A program made the translations under genes and the position numbers. A stretch of 45,235 bases of DNA from the NCBI GenBank assembly GCA_913055635.1, contig CAJXLK010000037.1:1-45235 (forward strand), in the 5' to 3' direction. Shown here one piece after another: positions 1 through 6,506 of the stretch. Source of the DNA: an uncultured Bacteroidota bacterium. Its GTDB lineage: Bacteria > Bacteroidota > Bacteroidia > Bacteroidales > UBA12077. The number at the start of each line of letters is the position of its first letter. Position 1 is the stretch's first letter. Below the pieces are notes generated by a model. The model was not told where the DNA came from and ran no database searches. It was given only the letters and a program-made list of their open reading frames with translations.

Positions 1-70
1 ACCTTCACAACAAGGACATGATTATTTCATGCAGGTTCCATACGGCCAAATAATAAATAAAAAATAATCG
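1..70 (+). promoter_or_regulatory. Upstream control region of first arsR, inverted copy of 1997-2066
   Basis: This stretch is almost identical to the reverse complement of 1993-2066, so the arsR-like gene at 72 and the thioredoxin-like gene ending at 1996 have the same upstream DNA up to and including the start codon. It holds the half-element ATGCAGGTT (29-37), and CATACG (39-44) facing CGTATG (69-74). The left part of the element is cut off by the window edge. A shared promoter/operator bound by the ArsR protein encoded next door is the simplest reading; which part is the operator cannot be decided from one genome. Confidence 0.6.
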
Positions 71-71
71 T

Positions 72-404
72 ATGAAACAGGAAATTATCAATACCTATCA
101 GGGAGAAGCCGGTGTTTTCAAGGCGCTGTCGCACCCTACCCGCTTGTTTATTCTTCATACCCTGAAAGAACAAACCTGCTCGGTGTCGGCACTTGCTGAG
201 ATGGCAGAAATAGATATTTCAACCATGTCAAAGCATCTCGACCTGCTGAAACGGTACAATATTGTAAATGCCAAAAAGCACCGCAATACGGTTTATTATC
301 AACTGACCATACCCTGTTTATTTGACTTCATGCAGTGTGCAGAAAAAATTCTTCATTGTCCGGCTGATTGTATGAATACACCCTGCCCCAAACCGGAATT
401 ATAA
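72..404 (+). CDS. ArsR/SmtB-family winged-helix regulator
   Basis: A 110-residue DNA-binding repressor of the ArsR/SmtB family. The winged helix-turn-helix is visible: FKALSHPTRLFIL near residue 16, recognition helix ISTMSKHLDLLKRY near residue 49, and the wing HRNTVYYQL. The classical ELCVCDL metal site is replaced by EQTCSVSAL with a single Cys (about residue 36). Extra Cys sit at the C-terminus (HCPADCMNTPCPKPEL), so an inducer site may use the tail. Repressors of this type next to rhodanese and TSUP genes usually answer to sulfur species or soft metals. The following genes read the same way after about 150 bp. Its upstream DNA is duplicated in front of the thioredoxin-like gene at 1748-1996, which suggests shared control. 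Family call is firm; inducer unknown. Confidence 0.88.
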   Translation: MKQEIINTYQGEAGVFKALSHPTRLFILHTLKEQTCSVSALAEMAEIDISTMSKHLDLLKRYNIVNAKKHRNTVYYQLTIPCLFDFMQCAEKILHCPADCMNTPCPKPEL

Positions 405-435
405 GTATATAGCAGGTGACTGCTGCATCAGCCAT

Positions 436-464
436 GCCGGGCAAACTTATCTGTTTATCCCGGC
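436..464 (+). terminator. Possible hairpin after arsR
   Basis: GCCGGG (436-441) and CCCGGC (459-464) can pair across a 17-nt AT-rich loop just after the regulator gene. No clear T-tract follows, so this could be a weak terminator, a processing site or nothing. Confidence 0.3.
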
Positions 465-495
465 TGAGCCGATAACTGGTTATCTTATACAATCA

Positions 496-524
496 TTGAC
501 AGCACAATAAAGCAAGACTATACA
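496..524 (+). promoter_or_regulatory. Sigma70-like -35/-10 pair before rhodanese
   Basis: TTGACA at 496-501 and TATACA at 519-524 are separated by exactly 17 bp, 33 bp before the ATG at 558. This is the textbook spacing of proteobacterial promoters, not the usual Bacteroidota TTTG/TAnnTTTG pattern. It may be chance. Confidence 0.3.
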
Positions 525-557
525 AATCAATTAAGTAGAACTTAAACATCAATTCTT

Positions 558-950
558 ATGAACGAGTTGGAAAGAACGATCGAAAACATGGACTTTCCCT
601 ATTTTGCCACGGGCCAACACAAAATTGACCCGGAATCATTTTTGAAAAAATCGGATGCCGTGCTGTTGGATGTCCGGTCGAAGGAAGAAATGGAAACCAT
701 CAAATTTCCGTTAAAACATCATGCGGCGTTGCTTGAGATTCCTGCACATGAGGTACCCTCAAGAATTGATGAGATTCCTGAAGACAAATCTATTGGCGTG
801 TTTTGTTCCTCCGGGATAAGGTGCGTAATGATTTTCCTCTACCTTCAAAGCAAAGGCTATAAAAATGTAAAAATACTGGAGGGAGGATACAACAACCTCA
901 TTGCAGCATTGATGCCGGGAAAGATTCATAAACACTTAAATAATAACTAA
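558..950 (+). CDS. Rhodanese-like sulfurtransferase
   Basis: A single-domain rhodanese of 130 residues with no signal peptide, so cytoplasmic. It keeps the landmarks of an active enzyme: LLDVRSKEE near residue 36 (the DVR motif) and the catalytic loop CSSGIR with Cys83 and Arg88, then the C-terminal LEGGYNNL motif. Such proteins carry a persulfide on the loop Cys and pass sulfane sulfur to thiols, cyanide or carrier proteins. It ends 1 nt before the TSUP permease ATG and so is surely cotranscribed with it. With the regulator upstream this makes a small sulfur-handling unit. The preferred acceptor cannot be read from sequence. A second rhodanese at 2192-2605 lacks the catalytic Cys, so this one is the likely active partner. 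Confidence 0.9.
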   Translation: MNELERTIENMDFPYFATGQHKIDPESFLKKSDAVLLDVRSKEEMETIKFPLKHHAALLEIPAHEVPSRIDEIPEDKSIGVFCSSGIRCVMIFLYLQSKGYKNVKILEGGYNNLIAALMPGKIHKHLNNN

Positions 951-951
951 T

Positions 952-1725
952 ATGAGCGTTTGGATACTGGCATTGGTCATCTTTGTCATTGCCGCCACCA
1001 TGACGATGACCGGGCGAGGAGGTGGCAACTTTTATGTGCTGGCCATAGCGCTTTTCGGTATTGGGATGCATGAGGCTGCAACCACCGGCCAATTCGTGCT
1101 GATTGCATCTTCACTGACGGCCACAGTGTTTTTTGGGAAGAAAAAGGTCACCGACTGGAAGCTGGTGCTGTTGATAGGAGCAATGACATTGGTCTCTGCC
1201 TTCCTGGGCGGATTCTTTTCCGATGCCTTTGAAGGTAAATTCTTGAAAATCATTTTCGCTGTTTTCATTTTTATTGCATCAGTGCTTATGCTGAGGCCGG
1301 TAAAAGGTGAAGGCAAAGCAAACAAGACCCACCGGCTGAAATTATACTCCGGGAGTCAGACTTATTGGATTAATCTGTACCTGTTTGTGCCCATCGTGCT
1401 GATAACGGGTTTTATTTCCGGTATGGTAGGTATTTCAGGAGGTTCGTTTCTTGTGCCGCTTATGGTACTGGCAGTTAGGGTCCCCATGCACATTGCAGTA
1501 GGCACCTCCACCACACTGGTGATGATTACTGCTTCAGCCGGGTTTCTGGGCCATCTGAGCACCGGCCATTTCGATCCTTCCCTGGCCCTGCCGCTGGCAG
1601 CAGCCGGAGCTATCGGTGGCTTTTTGGGAACGCAGTTGACCGTAAAGATCCAGCCGAAAAAACTGAAAGTGATCTTTGCCGCCACATCTTTGCTGGCAGC
1701 AGTTATCATGGTTGTCAATGCATAG
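952..1725 (+). CDS. TSUP (TauE/SafE) family permease
   Basis: A 257-residue inner-membrane protein of the TSUP/TauE-SafE family, which moves sulfite, sulfonates or related sulfur anions. It shows the family's two-fold repeat: an N-terminal half with GRGGGNFYVLA near residue 22, and a C-terminal half with the typical GxxSGxxGISGGSFLVPLM at about residue 155. There are seven to eight hydrophobic segments. It follows the rhodanese by 1 nt. The C-terminal 60 residues are closely matched by a broken copy at 13288-13469, showing that a second copy of this gene once existed nearby. Direction and substrate of transport are not determined; sulfite or thiosulfate-related export fits the neighbours. Confidence 0.88.
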   Translation: MSVWILALVIFVIAATMTMTGRGGGNFYVLAIALFGIGMHEAATTGQFVLIASSLTATVFFGKKKVTDWKLVLLIGAMTLVSAFLGGFFSDAFEGKFLKIIFAVFIFIASVLMLRPVKGEGKANKTHRLKLYSGSQTYWINLYLFVPIVLITGFISGMVGISGGSFLVPLMVLAVRVPMHIAVGTSTTLVMITASAGFLGHLSTGHFDPSLALPLAAAGAIGGFLGTQLTVKIQPKKLKVIFAATSLLAAVIMVVNA

Positions 1726-1747
1726 GGAGAGGGATTTGGTTTCCGGG

Positions 1748-1996
1748 TTAAACAGGAAGATGTTTCAGGATGATCTCTTGGGATGGAATATAACCCCGGG
1801 CAACAATTTCACCGTTTATAACCAGGGTAGGTAATACCCAGGTGGGATGTTGTTGCAGTTCATCGAGGTCGTTTACGATCTGAACCTTTGCATCGATGCC
1901 CTGCTCCTTGAGCACCGACTCCACCCGGTTGATCATCCGGCGGCACTTGCCGCATTTTTTTGGCGGACACAACAATTTTATATCGGGGCGATTCAT
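1748..1996 (-). CDS. Small thioredoxin-like protein with CxxxxCxxC
   Basis: An 82-residue thioredoxin-fold protein. The motif CPPKKCGKC puts Cys at 10, 15 and 18, so the usual CxxC (CGKC) is preceded by a third Cys. The cis-Pro region is present (WVLPTLVINGEIV, about residue 53-65). There is no signal peptide, so it acts in the cytoplasm as a thiol carrier or reductant. Two other small proteins of this type (3899-4144 and 6931-7164) are in the same island. It converges with the TSUP gene and is separated from the next leftward gene by an intergenic region containing two copies of a dispersed element. Its upstream DNA matches that of the arsR-like gene at 72, so both probably share one operator. 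Confidence 0.8.
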   Translation of the reverse strand: MNRPDIKLLCPPKKCGKCRRMINRVESVLKEQGIDAKVQIVNDLDELQQHPTWVLPTLVINGEIVARGYIPSQEIILKHLPV

Positions 1997-2031
1997 ACGA
2001 TTATTTGTTTATTAATATATTGGCCGTATGG

Positions 2032-2083
2032 AACCTGCATGAAATAATCATGTCCTTGTTGTGTAAGTTATTGGATGCAGGTT
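2032..2083 (-). promoter_or_regulatory. Dispersed upstream element, copy B (stemmed)
   Basis: AACCTGCAT (2032-2040) and ATGCAGGTT (2075-2083) form a perfect 9-bp inverted repeat around a 34-nt interior that carries CCTTGTTGTGTAAGTTA (2054-2070). Copy C at 40080-40127 has the same interior length and core. It lies about 35 nt upstream of the thioredoxin-like start and most of it also occurs at 1-37. Given as minus strand because the gene it precedes reads leftwards; which strand would form the RNA or operator is unknown. Confidence 0.5.
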
Positions 2084-2110
2084 TCACAAGCTTATTTTTT
2101 AAAATATTTT

Positions 2111-2130
2111 GCCCTTGTGTAGGTTATCCC
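2111..2130 (-). repeat. Dispersed element, copy E (core only)
   Basis: The core reads CCTTGTGTAGGTTATCCC on the plus strand (2113-2130), close to 4305-4322 and 44303-44318. It lies between the rhodanese-like stop (2192) and the thioredoxin-like start (1996), in the same orientation relative to the downstream gene as the other copies. Confidence 0.4.
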
Positions 2131-2191
2131 AATGGATTAATTTTTATCTCATAATCAAACAGATGCCACCGGCCTTTGTTTGATTGTAACA

Positions 2192-2605
2192 TCAGTTGCA
2201 TCCGCAACATCCCCCGCATGCATCAGGCAATATGTCTTCCACGGGGAAGCCTTCGTTTTTCCACTGCACCAGACCGCCGTCAAGATTGGCAACCTGCCGG
2301 AAACCCTGCATGTTCAACAGACGGGCCACCTTTGTCCCCCGCTCCCCCCTGGTGTCCATGACAATGACCAGCTGGCCGCCAGGTATATCCTGAAGGTGAT
2401 CGATGATTTGCTCCATAGGATATGCCATCACCCCGGGTAAAGCAACACGTTCCACTTCCACCTCATCTTCTCTGCGAACATCGATGAGTATAGCTTTTTG
2501 CTCCTGCAATAGTTCATGAGCGCCCGCTGCAGAGATATGCATTACCCCGTCCAGCTGAAAATCCTGGCATTCAGGTACATGTTTTAGTTTCTCGTTTGTA
2601 GACAT
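2192..2605 (-). CDS. Rhodanese-fold protein lacking the catalytic Cys, Cys-rich tail
   Basis: A 137-residue rhodanese-fold protein; the ATG at 2605 is chosen because it lies 10 nt after the preceding gene, and upstream codons would overlap that gene. The DVR motif (IDVRREDEV, about residue 41) and the LDGGLVQW motif are kept. The active-site loop reads MDTRGERG, so Asp84 stands where the catalytic Cys should be and thiosulfate sulfurtransfer by the normal route is not expected. The last eight residues, CGGCCGCN, hold four Cys (130, 133, 134, 136), which may bind a soft metal or metalloid or carry persulfide. It belongs to the leftward unit with the split YeeE/YedE permease. A sulfur or metalloid carrier serving that permease is an inference. 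Confidence 0.82.
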   Translation of the reverse strand: MSTNEKLKHVPECQDFQLDGVMHISAAGAHELLQEQKAILIDVRREDEVEVERVALPGVMAYPMEQIIDHLQDIPGGQLVIVMDTRGERGTKVARLLNMQGFRQVANLDGGLVQWKNEGFPVEDILPDACGGCCGCN

Positions 2606-2615
2606 AGTATGTGTA

Positions 2616-3155
2616 TTAAAAATTTTGTTTGAAATCATCCACCTTTTTATGGGCAAAATAAATGATGGAGATAAACAGGATGGCAGCAACGGGAACGATG
2701 ATCCATGGATGAATTCCCAAAGCCTCAGAAATATCCCCGCTTACCGATTTTGCCTTAAAATGGGTTTTAAAAAATGAAATGTTGATGGCAAAGAATAAGA
2801 TTCCCAGCACCATTCCGGCTAATCCAACCCATGCGTCCTTTTTGCCCTCCCCAATTCTTGACAGCATGGTGCCGGGGCAATAACCCAGCAATCCCATTCC
2901 AACACCAAAGAGCAATCCGCCAACCAGTTTGCCCAGGTCAAGAGATTTAGGGTTCAGGGTGATGATTCCAATGCCATCCAGTATATAAAAGCCAATCATG
3001 GAAAATGTGACGGCTGTGAGCATAAATTTCAGTATCTTAAAATCTTTCAACAGCAACAATCCCATGACCCTGGGATACTTTGTTATCCCTGTACGCTGCA
3101 GGGTATAGCCGAAAATAAAACCGACAATGAGTCCGATAATGATTTTAAGTATCAT
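2616..3155 (-). CDS. YeeE/YedE-family permease, C-terminal half protein
   Basis: A 179-residue membrane protein, one of two half-size YeeE/YedE proteins. The full-length family (TsuA type) imports thiosulfate and works with persulfide-carrying Cys in the channel. The conserved GYCPGT motif is at about residue 92-97, with four to five hydrophobic helices. The ATG at 3155 overlaps the stop of the other half by 4 bp (ATGA), so translation is coupled and the two halves probably assemble as a pair. A close copy, about 85% identical by eye, is at 13441-14031 but frameshifted at its end. Neighbouring rhodanese-fold and thioredoxin-like genes support a role in bringing in sulfane sulfur. Confidence 0.87.
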   Translation of the reverse strand: MILKIIIGLIVGFIFGYTLQRTGITKYPRVMGLLLLKDFKILKFMLTAVTFSMIGFYILDGIGIITLNPKSLDLGKLVGGLLFGVGMGLLGYCPGTMLSRIGEGKKDAWVGLAGMVLGILFFAINISFFKTHFKAKSVSGDISEALGIHPWIIVPVAAILFISIIYFAHKKVDDFKQNF

Positions 3156-3706
3156 GATTTTTGCCCTCCTGCTTTTGGATAAAGAATTTTAGCCACAATG
3201 ATTCCCGTAACAAAGAAAGAAGCGCCTGCCACCAGGCTGCCCAGGGAAAGGTGCGCCCAGCCCTGTAAAATATTGCCGGTAGTACATCCGCTGGCCAGCA
3301 CTGAGCCCCATCCCAGGAAGAAACCACCCACGATCACGGTAAGGTATCTTTTCCACAAGGCGGGTCCGTGGTATTTTTTCCATACAGCGGGTATGATTTC
3401 AGGAGCATAATTGTTGTTAATTTTTGCAGCGGCAAAGCCTCCCAGGGCCACACTAAACAACATGGTGATGGATATGAGGGCAGCCGGACTGTTGCTATAC
3501 TTTTGGATAACAGGGTTTTCGGCTAATGAGGCAAAAGGAACTTGAAATACTGTGGCGATGCTACCAAAGCTGGCTGTGATGCCAAAGGGATAGCTTTTAT
3601 AGCTTAAAGCCTGGAAAACAACATAGGTAGCCATGGCCAGCAGGGAGACGATCACTCCTCCCTTGAACCAGTGCCATTCGCCGTTTTGTGTTTTTTTCAT
3701 TTGCAT
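3152..3706 (-). CDS. YeeE/YedE-family permease, N-terminal half protein
   Basis: A 184-residue membrane protein pairing with the next gene. It contains the second family signature with a conserved Cys, LASGCTTGNILQGWAHLS (about residue 135-152), and the conserved FFLGWGS just before. The start at 3706 (MQMKKTQNGEWHW) is preferred because the paralogue at 14588 begins at the same place (MFMKFKSSQNGEWHW). The open frame runs on upstream for 52 more codons, but that part is the remains of a regulator gene (3710-3896) read in frame, so a longer fusion product is possible though unlikely. No clear ribosome-binding site is seen before 3706. Confidence 0.85.
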   Translation of the reverse strand: MQMKKTQNGEWHWFKGGVIVSLLAMATYVVFQALSYKSYPFGITASFGSIATVFQVPFASLAENPVIQKYSNSPAALISITMLFSVALGGFAAAKINNNYAPEIIPAVWKKYHGPALWKRYLTVIVGGFFLGWGSVLASGCTTGNILQGWAHLSLGSLVAGASFFVTGIIVAKILYPKAGGQKS

Positions 3707-3709
3707 AGA

Positions 3710-3896
3710 GTAGGATTTTAGGTTATAGACGAGTCCCATCTTCTTTAGTTTGGTCAGATGCTGAGAAACGGTTGATTTAACAAGGGGCAGGCGGGGTGAG
3801 ATGCAACAATATCTTGATCCTGGCCGGGTGGGAAACGGCCAGAAAATAGGGAGCGCCTGCAATTGCCGTCTCCTGATAAAAGGTTTGATTCATCGG
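3710..3896 (-). pseudogene. Remnant of an ArsR-family regulator
   Basis: Directly after the stop of the thioredoxin-like gene a reading frame starts (MPMNQTFYQETAIAGAP) and continues into AVSHPARIKILLHLTPP, the first helix region of an ArsR protein, then hits TAA. In another frame the recognition helix follows at once, LPLVKSTVSQHLTKLKKMG, in frame with the permease. The metal-binding stretch that should lie between them is missing. So the gene lost an internal piece and its C-terminal part. It was probably the cognate regulator of the split permease unit. Confidence 0.75.
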
Positions 3897-3898
3897 CA

Positions 3899-4144
3899 TT
3901 ACTCCTGAGTGTTTTCGAGCCATTTCTTGAGGGTGCTTTTCACCGGGATTTTTCCTTGTGAAAGGAGTTTTCCGTTCACGTACAATCCCGGAGTCATCAT
4001 CACACCATAATCTGCGAATTCATTCACATCGGTTACCTTGTCGATCCTGGCTTGGAGGTTTTCTTCGTTGATCACCTCCTGGCAGAGGCTTGCCAATTTT
4101 TCGCAATTGGGACATCCTTTTCCGATAATCTTAATATCTAACAT
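3899..4144 (-). CDS. Small thioredoxin-like protein (CPNC)
   Basis: An 81-residue thioredoxin-fold protein of the redox-active disulfide (TM0996/MTH895-like) type. The redox site GKGCPNCEKL has Cys11 and Cys14, and the cis-Pro loop is MTPGLYVNGK. No signal peptide. It sits first in the leftward unit with the YeeE/YedE halves, which follow a dead regulator. Closely related in design to the 77-residue protein at 6931-7164, which heads the arsenical efflux genes. The role is probably thiol/persulfide exchange with the imported sulfur compound or reduction of a metalloid; the sequence does not decide. Confidence 0.82.
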   Translation of the reverse strand: MLDIKIIGKGCPNCEKLASLCQEVINEENLQARIDKVTDVNEFADYGVMMTPGLYVNGKLLSQGKIPVKSTLKKWLENTQE

Positions 4145-4302
4145 AATGGGTCAAATTTTAAATGAATAAATCGTTTGGGTTGTTTGAACTGTTATGCATC
4201 TTTAGTTTTTTATTCCTGAAGTATAATCCGGGTATTTCTTCCTTCCGTGATAAATGCTATGGAAATATTAGATGCTTCTACAAGATTATTATTTATTCAA
4301 CT

Positions 4303-4340
4303 GGCCTTGTGTAACTTATCCCGCTATTGGCGGGACCGTT
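4303..4340 (-). repeat. Dispersed element, copy D
   Basis: CCTTGTGTAACTTATCCC (plus strand, 4305-4322) is followed by a short hairpin CCCGC-TATTG-GCGGG (4320-4334) and GTTTCATAGG. It lies about 160 nt upstream of the thioredoxin-like start at 4144. The hairpin could also end transcription coming from arsP (stop at 4386). Confidence 0.4.
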
Positions 4341-4385
4341 TCATAGGTTATATTCATAGGAAACATTTTATTGCTTCGCACAAAC

Positions 4386-5705
4386 CTACATGCTTCCAAA
4401 TATCAACCCGGATATTGTTGCCATAATCACCACGAGGACAACATAAACCAGGGTTTTCTTTGTTCCGATCACACCGCGTATCACCAGCATGTTGGGCAGG
4501 GACAGGGAAGGACCTGCAAGCAACAGGGCCAGGGCCGGACCCTTACCCATGCCGGCTCCCATGAGTCCTTGAAGAATAGGTACTTCGGTAAGGGTGGCAA
4601 AGTACATGAAAGCGCCTACGATGGAGGCAAAGAAATTGGAGAAAACCGAATTGCCACCCACCAGGTCCACCACCCAACTGTTGGGTATTACACCCGGCAT
4701 GTTGGTATCCCCGTGGGTAGAGCCCAGCAGGAAGCCTGCCACCAGCACGCCAATGGCCAACAGGGGCATGATCTGCTTGGCAAAATCCCAGCTCGAAAGG
4801 GTCCATTGTTTGTTTTCCTCATCCCTTCTATCGGTAAGGGTCAAAACTGACACACCTGCAATCCCCACCACCATAGGCACAAGCGGACTGGTCGTAAGCA
4901 GTGCCGAAGCGGACGTTACGATTGCCGCGGCAATCACGTATTGCCACTTTAGTTTAAGGATATATATAAGTGAGAACACCAGCAGGATGGCAAAAAATGC
5001 CGTGATGTCCCATTTATGAGCCCATATCCAGTACCAGCCACCGCTGGTGACATCCTCTGCCGGGGCTCCCCAGTTGGCAAAGACAAGGATGAGCACCAGG
5101 ATGAAAAAGTGCGAGGCAGTCTGCCACATAGGGCGCTTTTCTTCTTCCCCCATCGAAAAGTTCATTTGTTCTTGGGCTTTCACCCTTTCTTCCTTTCGAT
5201 AAATCAACGACATGATGCTTCCGATGACAATGGCGAAGACTACCGCACCGATGATACGGGCAACACCCATCTCAAAACCCAGGATGCGGGCGGTTAAGAT
5301 GATGGCCAGAATGTTGATGGCCGGGCCTGAATAAAGAAAGGCTATGGCGGGGCCCAACCCGGCACCTCTCTTGTGGATGCTCGAGAATAAAGGCAAAATG
5401 GTACAACTGCACACGGCCAGGATGGTTCCCGAGACCGAGGCAATGGAATACGAAACCCATTTTTTGGCCTGGGCCCCGAAATATTTCAAAACGGCCCCCT
5501 GGCTGATAAAAACAGCGATCACCCCCGCAATGAAAAAAGCCGGCAGCAGGCAAAGGATCACATGTTCGCGGGCGTACCATTTGGTCAGATCCAGCATGGC
5601 CATAATGGCTTCCCGGAAACGCTCACTGTACAAAGGCAAAAAGTAGGCAGCCAGAAAAATGGCAACCATCCATACGAGTATCTTGATTTCTTTTTTCCGC
5701 TCCAT
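4386..5705 (-). CDS. arsP: ArsP-type permease (DUF318 family)
   Basis: A 439-residue inner-membrane permease with about ten hydrophobic helices in two related halves. The first half has the family signature SGTILAVCSCTILPLFSS (about residue 93-110) with the CSC pair, then GAGLGPAIAFLYSGPAINIL. The second half has EVPILQGLMGAGMGKGPALA and LLLAGPSLSLPN. Characterised ArsP proteins export trivalent organoarsenicals such as methylarsenite and roxarsone-type compounds. A cytoplasmic loop (about residue 170-195) and a second one after residue 285 separate the halves. The start has a 23-bp dyad about 60 bp upstream, nearly the same as the one before arsE, so it is probably repressed by the ArsR at 7336-7626. 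Substrate range is inferred from family only. Confidence 0.85.
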   Translation of the reverse strand: MERKKEIKILVWMVAIFLAAYFLPLYSERFREAIMAMLDLTKWYAREHVILCLLPAFFIAGVIAVFISQGAVLKYFGAQAKKWVSYSIASVSGTILAVCSCTILPLFSSIHKRGAGLGPAIAFLYSGPAINILAIILTARILGFEMGVARIIGAVVFAIVIGSIMSLIYRKEERVKAQEQMNFSMGEEEKRPMWQTASHFFILVLILVFANWGAPAEDVTSGGWYWIWAHKWDITAFFAILLVFSLIYILKLKWQYVIAAAIVTSASALLTTSPLVPMVVGIAGVSVLTLTDRRDEENKQWTLSSWDFAKQIMPLLAIGVLVAGFLLGSTHGDTNMPGVIPNSWVVDLVGGNSVFSNFFASIVGAFMYFATLTEVPILQGLMGAGMGKGPALALLLAGPSLSLPNMLVIRGVIGTKKTLVYVVLVVIMATISGLIFGSM

Positions 5706-5763
5706 AGAAGGTGAGTACTTGTTAATGGGTTTACTGGTTCAATTGTAAATGGGTTAAAAATAT

Positions 5764-5786
5764 TTCGTAGTTCGCAAAACTACGAA
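5764..5786 (-). promoter_or_regulatory. Probable ArsR operator before arsP (also terminator-like)
   Basis: A dyad TTCGTA-N11-TACGAA whose arms extend to 10 bp (5763-5772 with 5778-5787). It matches the dyad at 7191-7213 in 20 of 23 positions, including the middle TTCGCAAA. On the minus strand it is followed by TATTTTT, and it lies 16 nt after the stop of arsG, so it could also work as a terminator for the arsEFG unit. The match at arsE, where no gene ends, favours an operator. Confidence 0.65.
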
Positions 5787-5802
5787 ATTGCTGAAAAAAA
5801 AA

Positions 5803-6504
5803 TTACAAATAGATGACAATTACATAATACAATCCAATTCCGACAAACAAGACAGCCACCACGCGGCGGAACCATTTCTCAAAAAGCCTAAGACCGTTGT
5901 AGAGTTTTCCCACCCCGGCAATGGTATAGGCCAGCAGCCAGGCAAAGACGATCACCGGTATACCGGTAGCTATGGCAAACACCACAGGCAATGCCAGGCC
6001 GGAACCGCTGCTGAGGGTCATCGGTATCAGCATTCCAAAGTACAGCACACCGCTGTAGGGGCAAAAAGCCAGAGCGAAAAGAATGCCGATGAAAAGCACT
6101 TCCCCGTAAGAGCTCACTCCTTTTTCCTGGTACCGCTGCATATATCGGCTTACTCCGGGAAAATTGATCTTGAATAATCCCAGCATGAACAGCCCGATGA
6201 TGATCAGCAAGGGGCCAAGGATCTTCTCGCCGTACTGCTGAAACCATCCTGAAAGGGCCAGCTGGTCGGCACCCAGAAAAATTACAGCGGCCAGGCCGGT
6301 ATAGGTGAGTGCCCGGCCCAGGGTATAGATCAGTCCGTTATAAAAAACCTTGTTCCGGTTCTCAATGTCCTTCCCAATAAATCCGATGGCTGAAATATTA
6401 GTAGCCAAAGGGCAGGGACTGATGGCGGTCATCAGTCCCAGTATAAAAGCCGATAATAACGGAACAGAACTGTTTTGCAACAGGTTGGTCAGCGCTTCTT
6501 CCAC
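5803..6504 (-). CDS. arsG: ArsG-like efflux permease (CcdA/TauE-like fold)
   Basis: A 233-residue membrane protein with six to seven helices, of the CcdA/DsbD-like transmembrane family. Two conserved Cys lie in proline-containing helices: ISPCPLATN (Cys31) and LAFCPYSG (Cys148), matching the paired Cys of this fold. Start is GTG at 6504, 2 nt after the stop of the ArsF-like gene, so the two are tightly coupled. The order small thioredoxin-like protein, Cys-pair lipoprotein, CcdA-like permease is that of the arsE-arsF-arsG set, in which ArsG is reported as an efflux permease for trivalent aromatic arsenicals. An alternative is that it passes electrons to the periplasmic partner, as CcdA does. 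Confidence 0.72.
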   Translation of the reverse strand: MEEALTNLLQNSSVPLLSAFILGLMTAISPCPLATNISAIGFIGKDIENRNKVFYNGLIYTLGRALTYTGLAAVIFLGADQLALSGWFQQYGEKILGPLLIIIGLFMLGLFKINFPGVSRYMQRYQEKGVSSYGEVLFIGILFALAFCPYSGVLYFGMLIPMTLSSGSGLALPVVFAIATGIPVIVFAWLLAYTIAGVGKLYNGLRLFEKWFRRVVAVLFVGIGLYYVIVIYL

Positions 6505-6506
6505 TC

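Noticed and set aside
898-1718. Long minus-strand frames opposite the TSUP permease and rhodanese
   Set aside because: They are antisense to clear membrane-protein coding sequence and show no family motif.
1-2066. Insertion sequence with 70-bp terminal inverted repeats
   Set aside because: The repeats run into start codons and contain promoter-like sequence, and no transposase lies between them; duplicated control DNA is simpler.
4371-5646. Plus-strand frames opposite arsP, some over 100 codons
   Set aside because: Shadow frames; arsP has the full family signature on the other strand.
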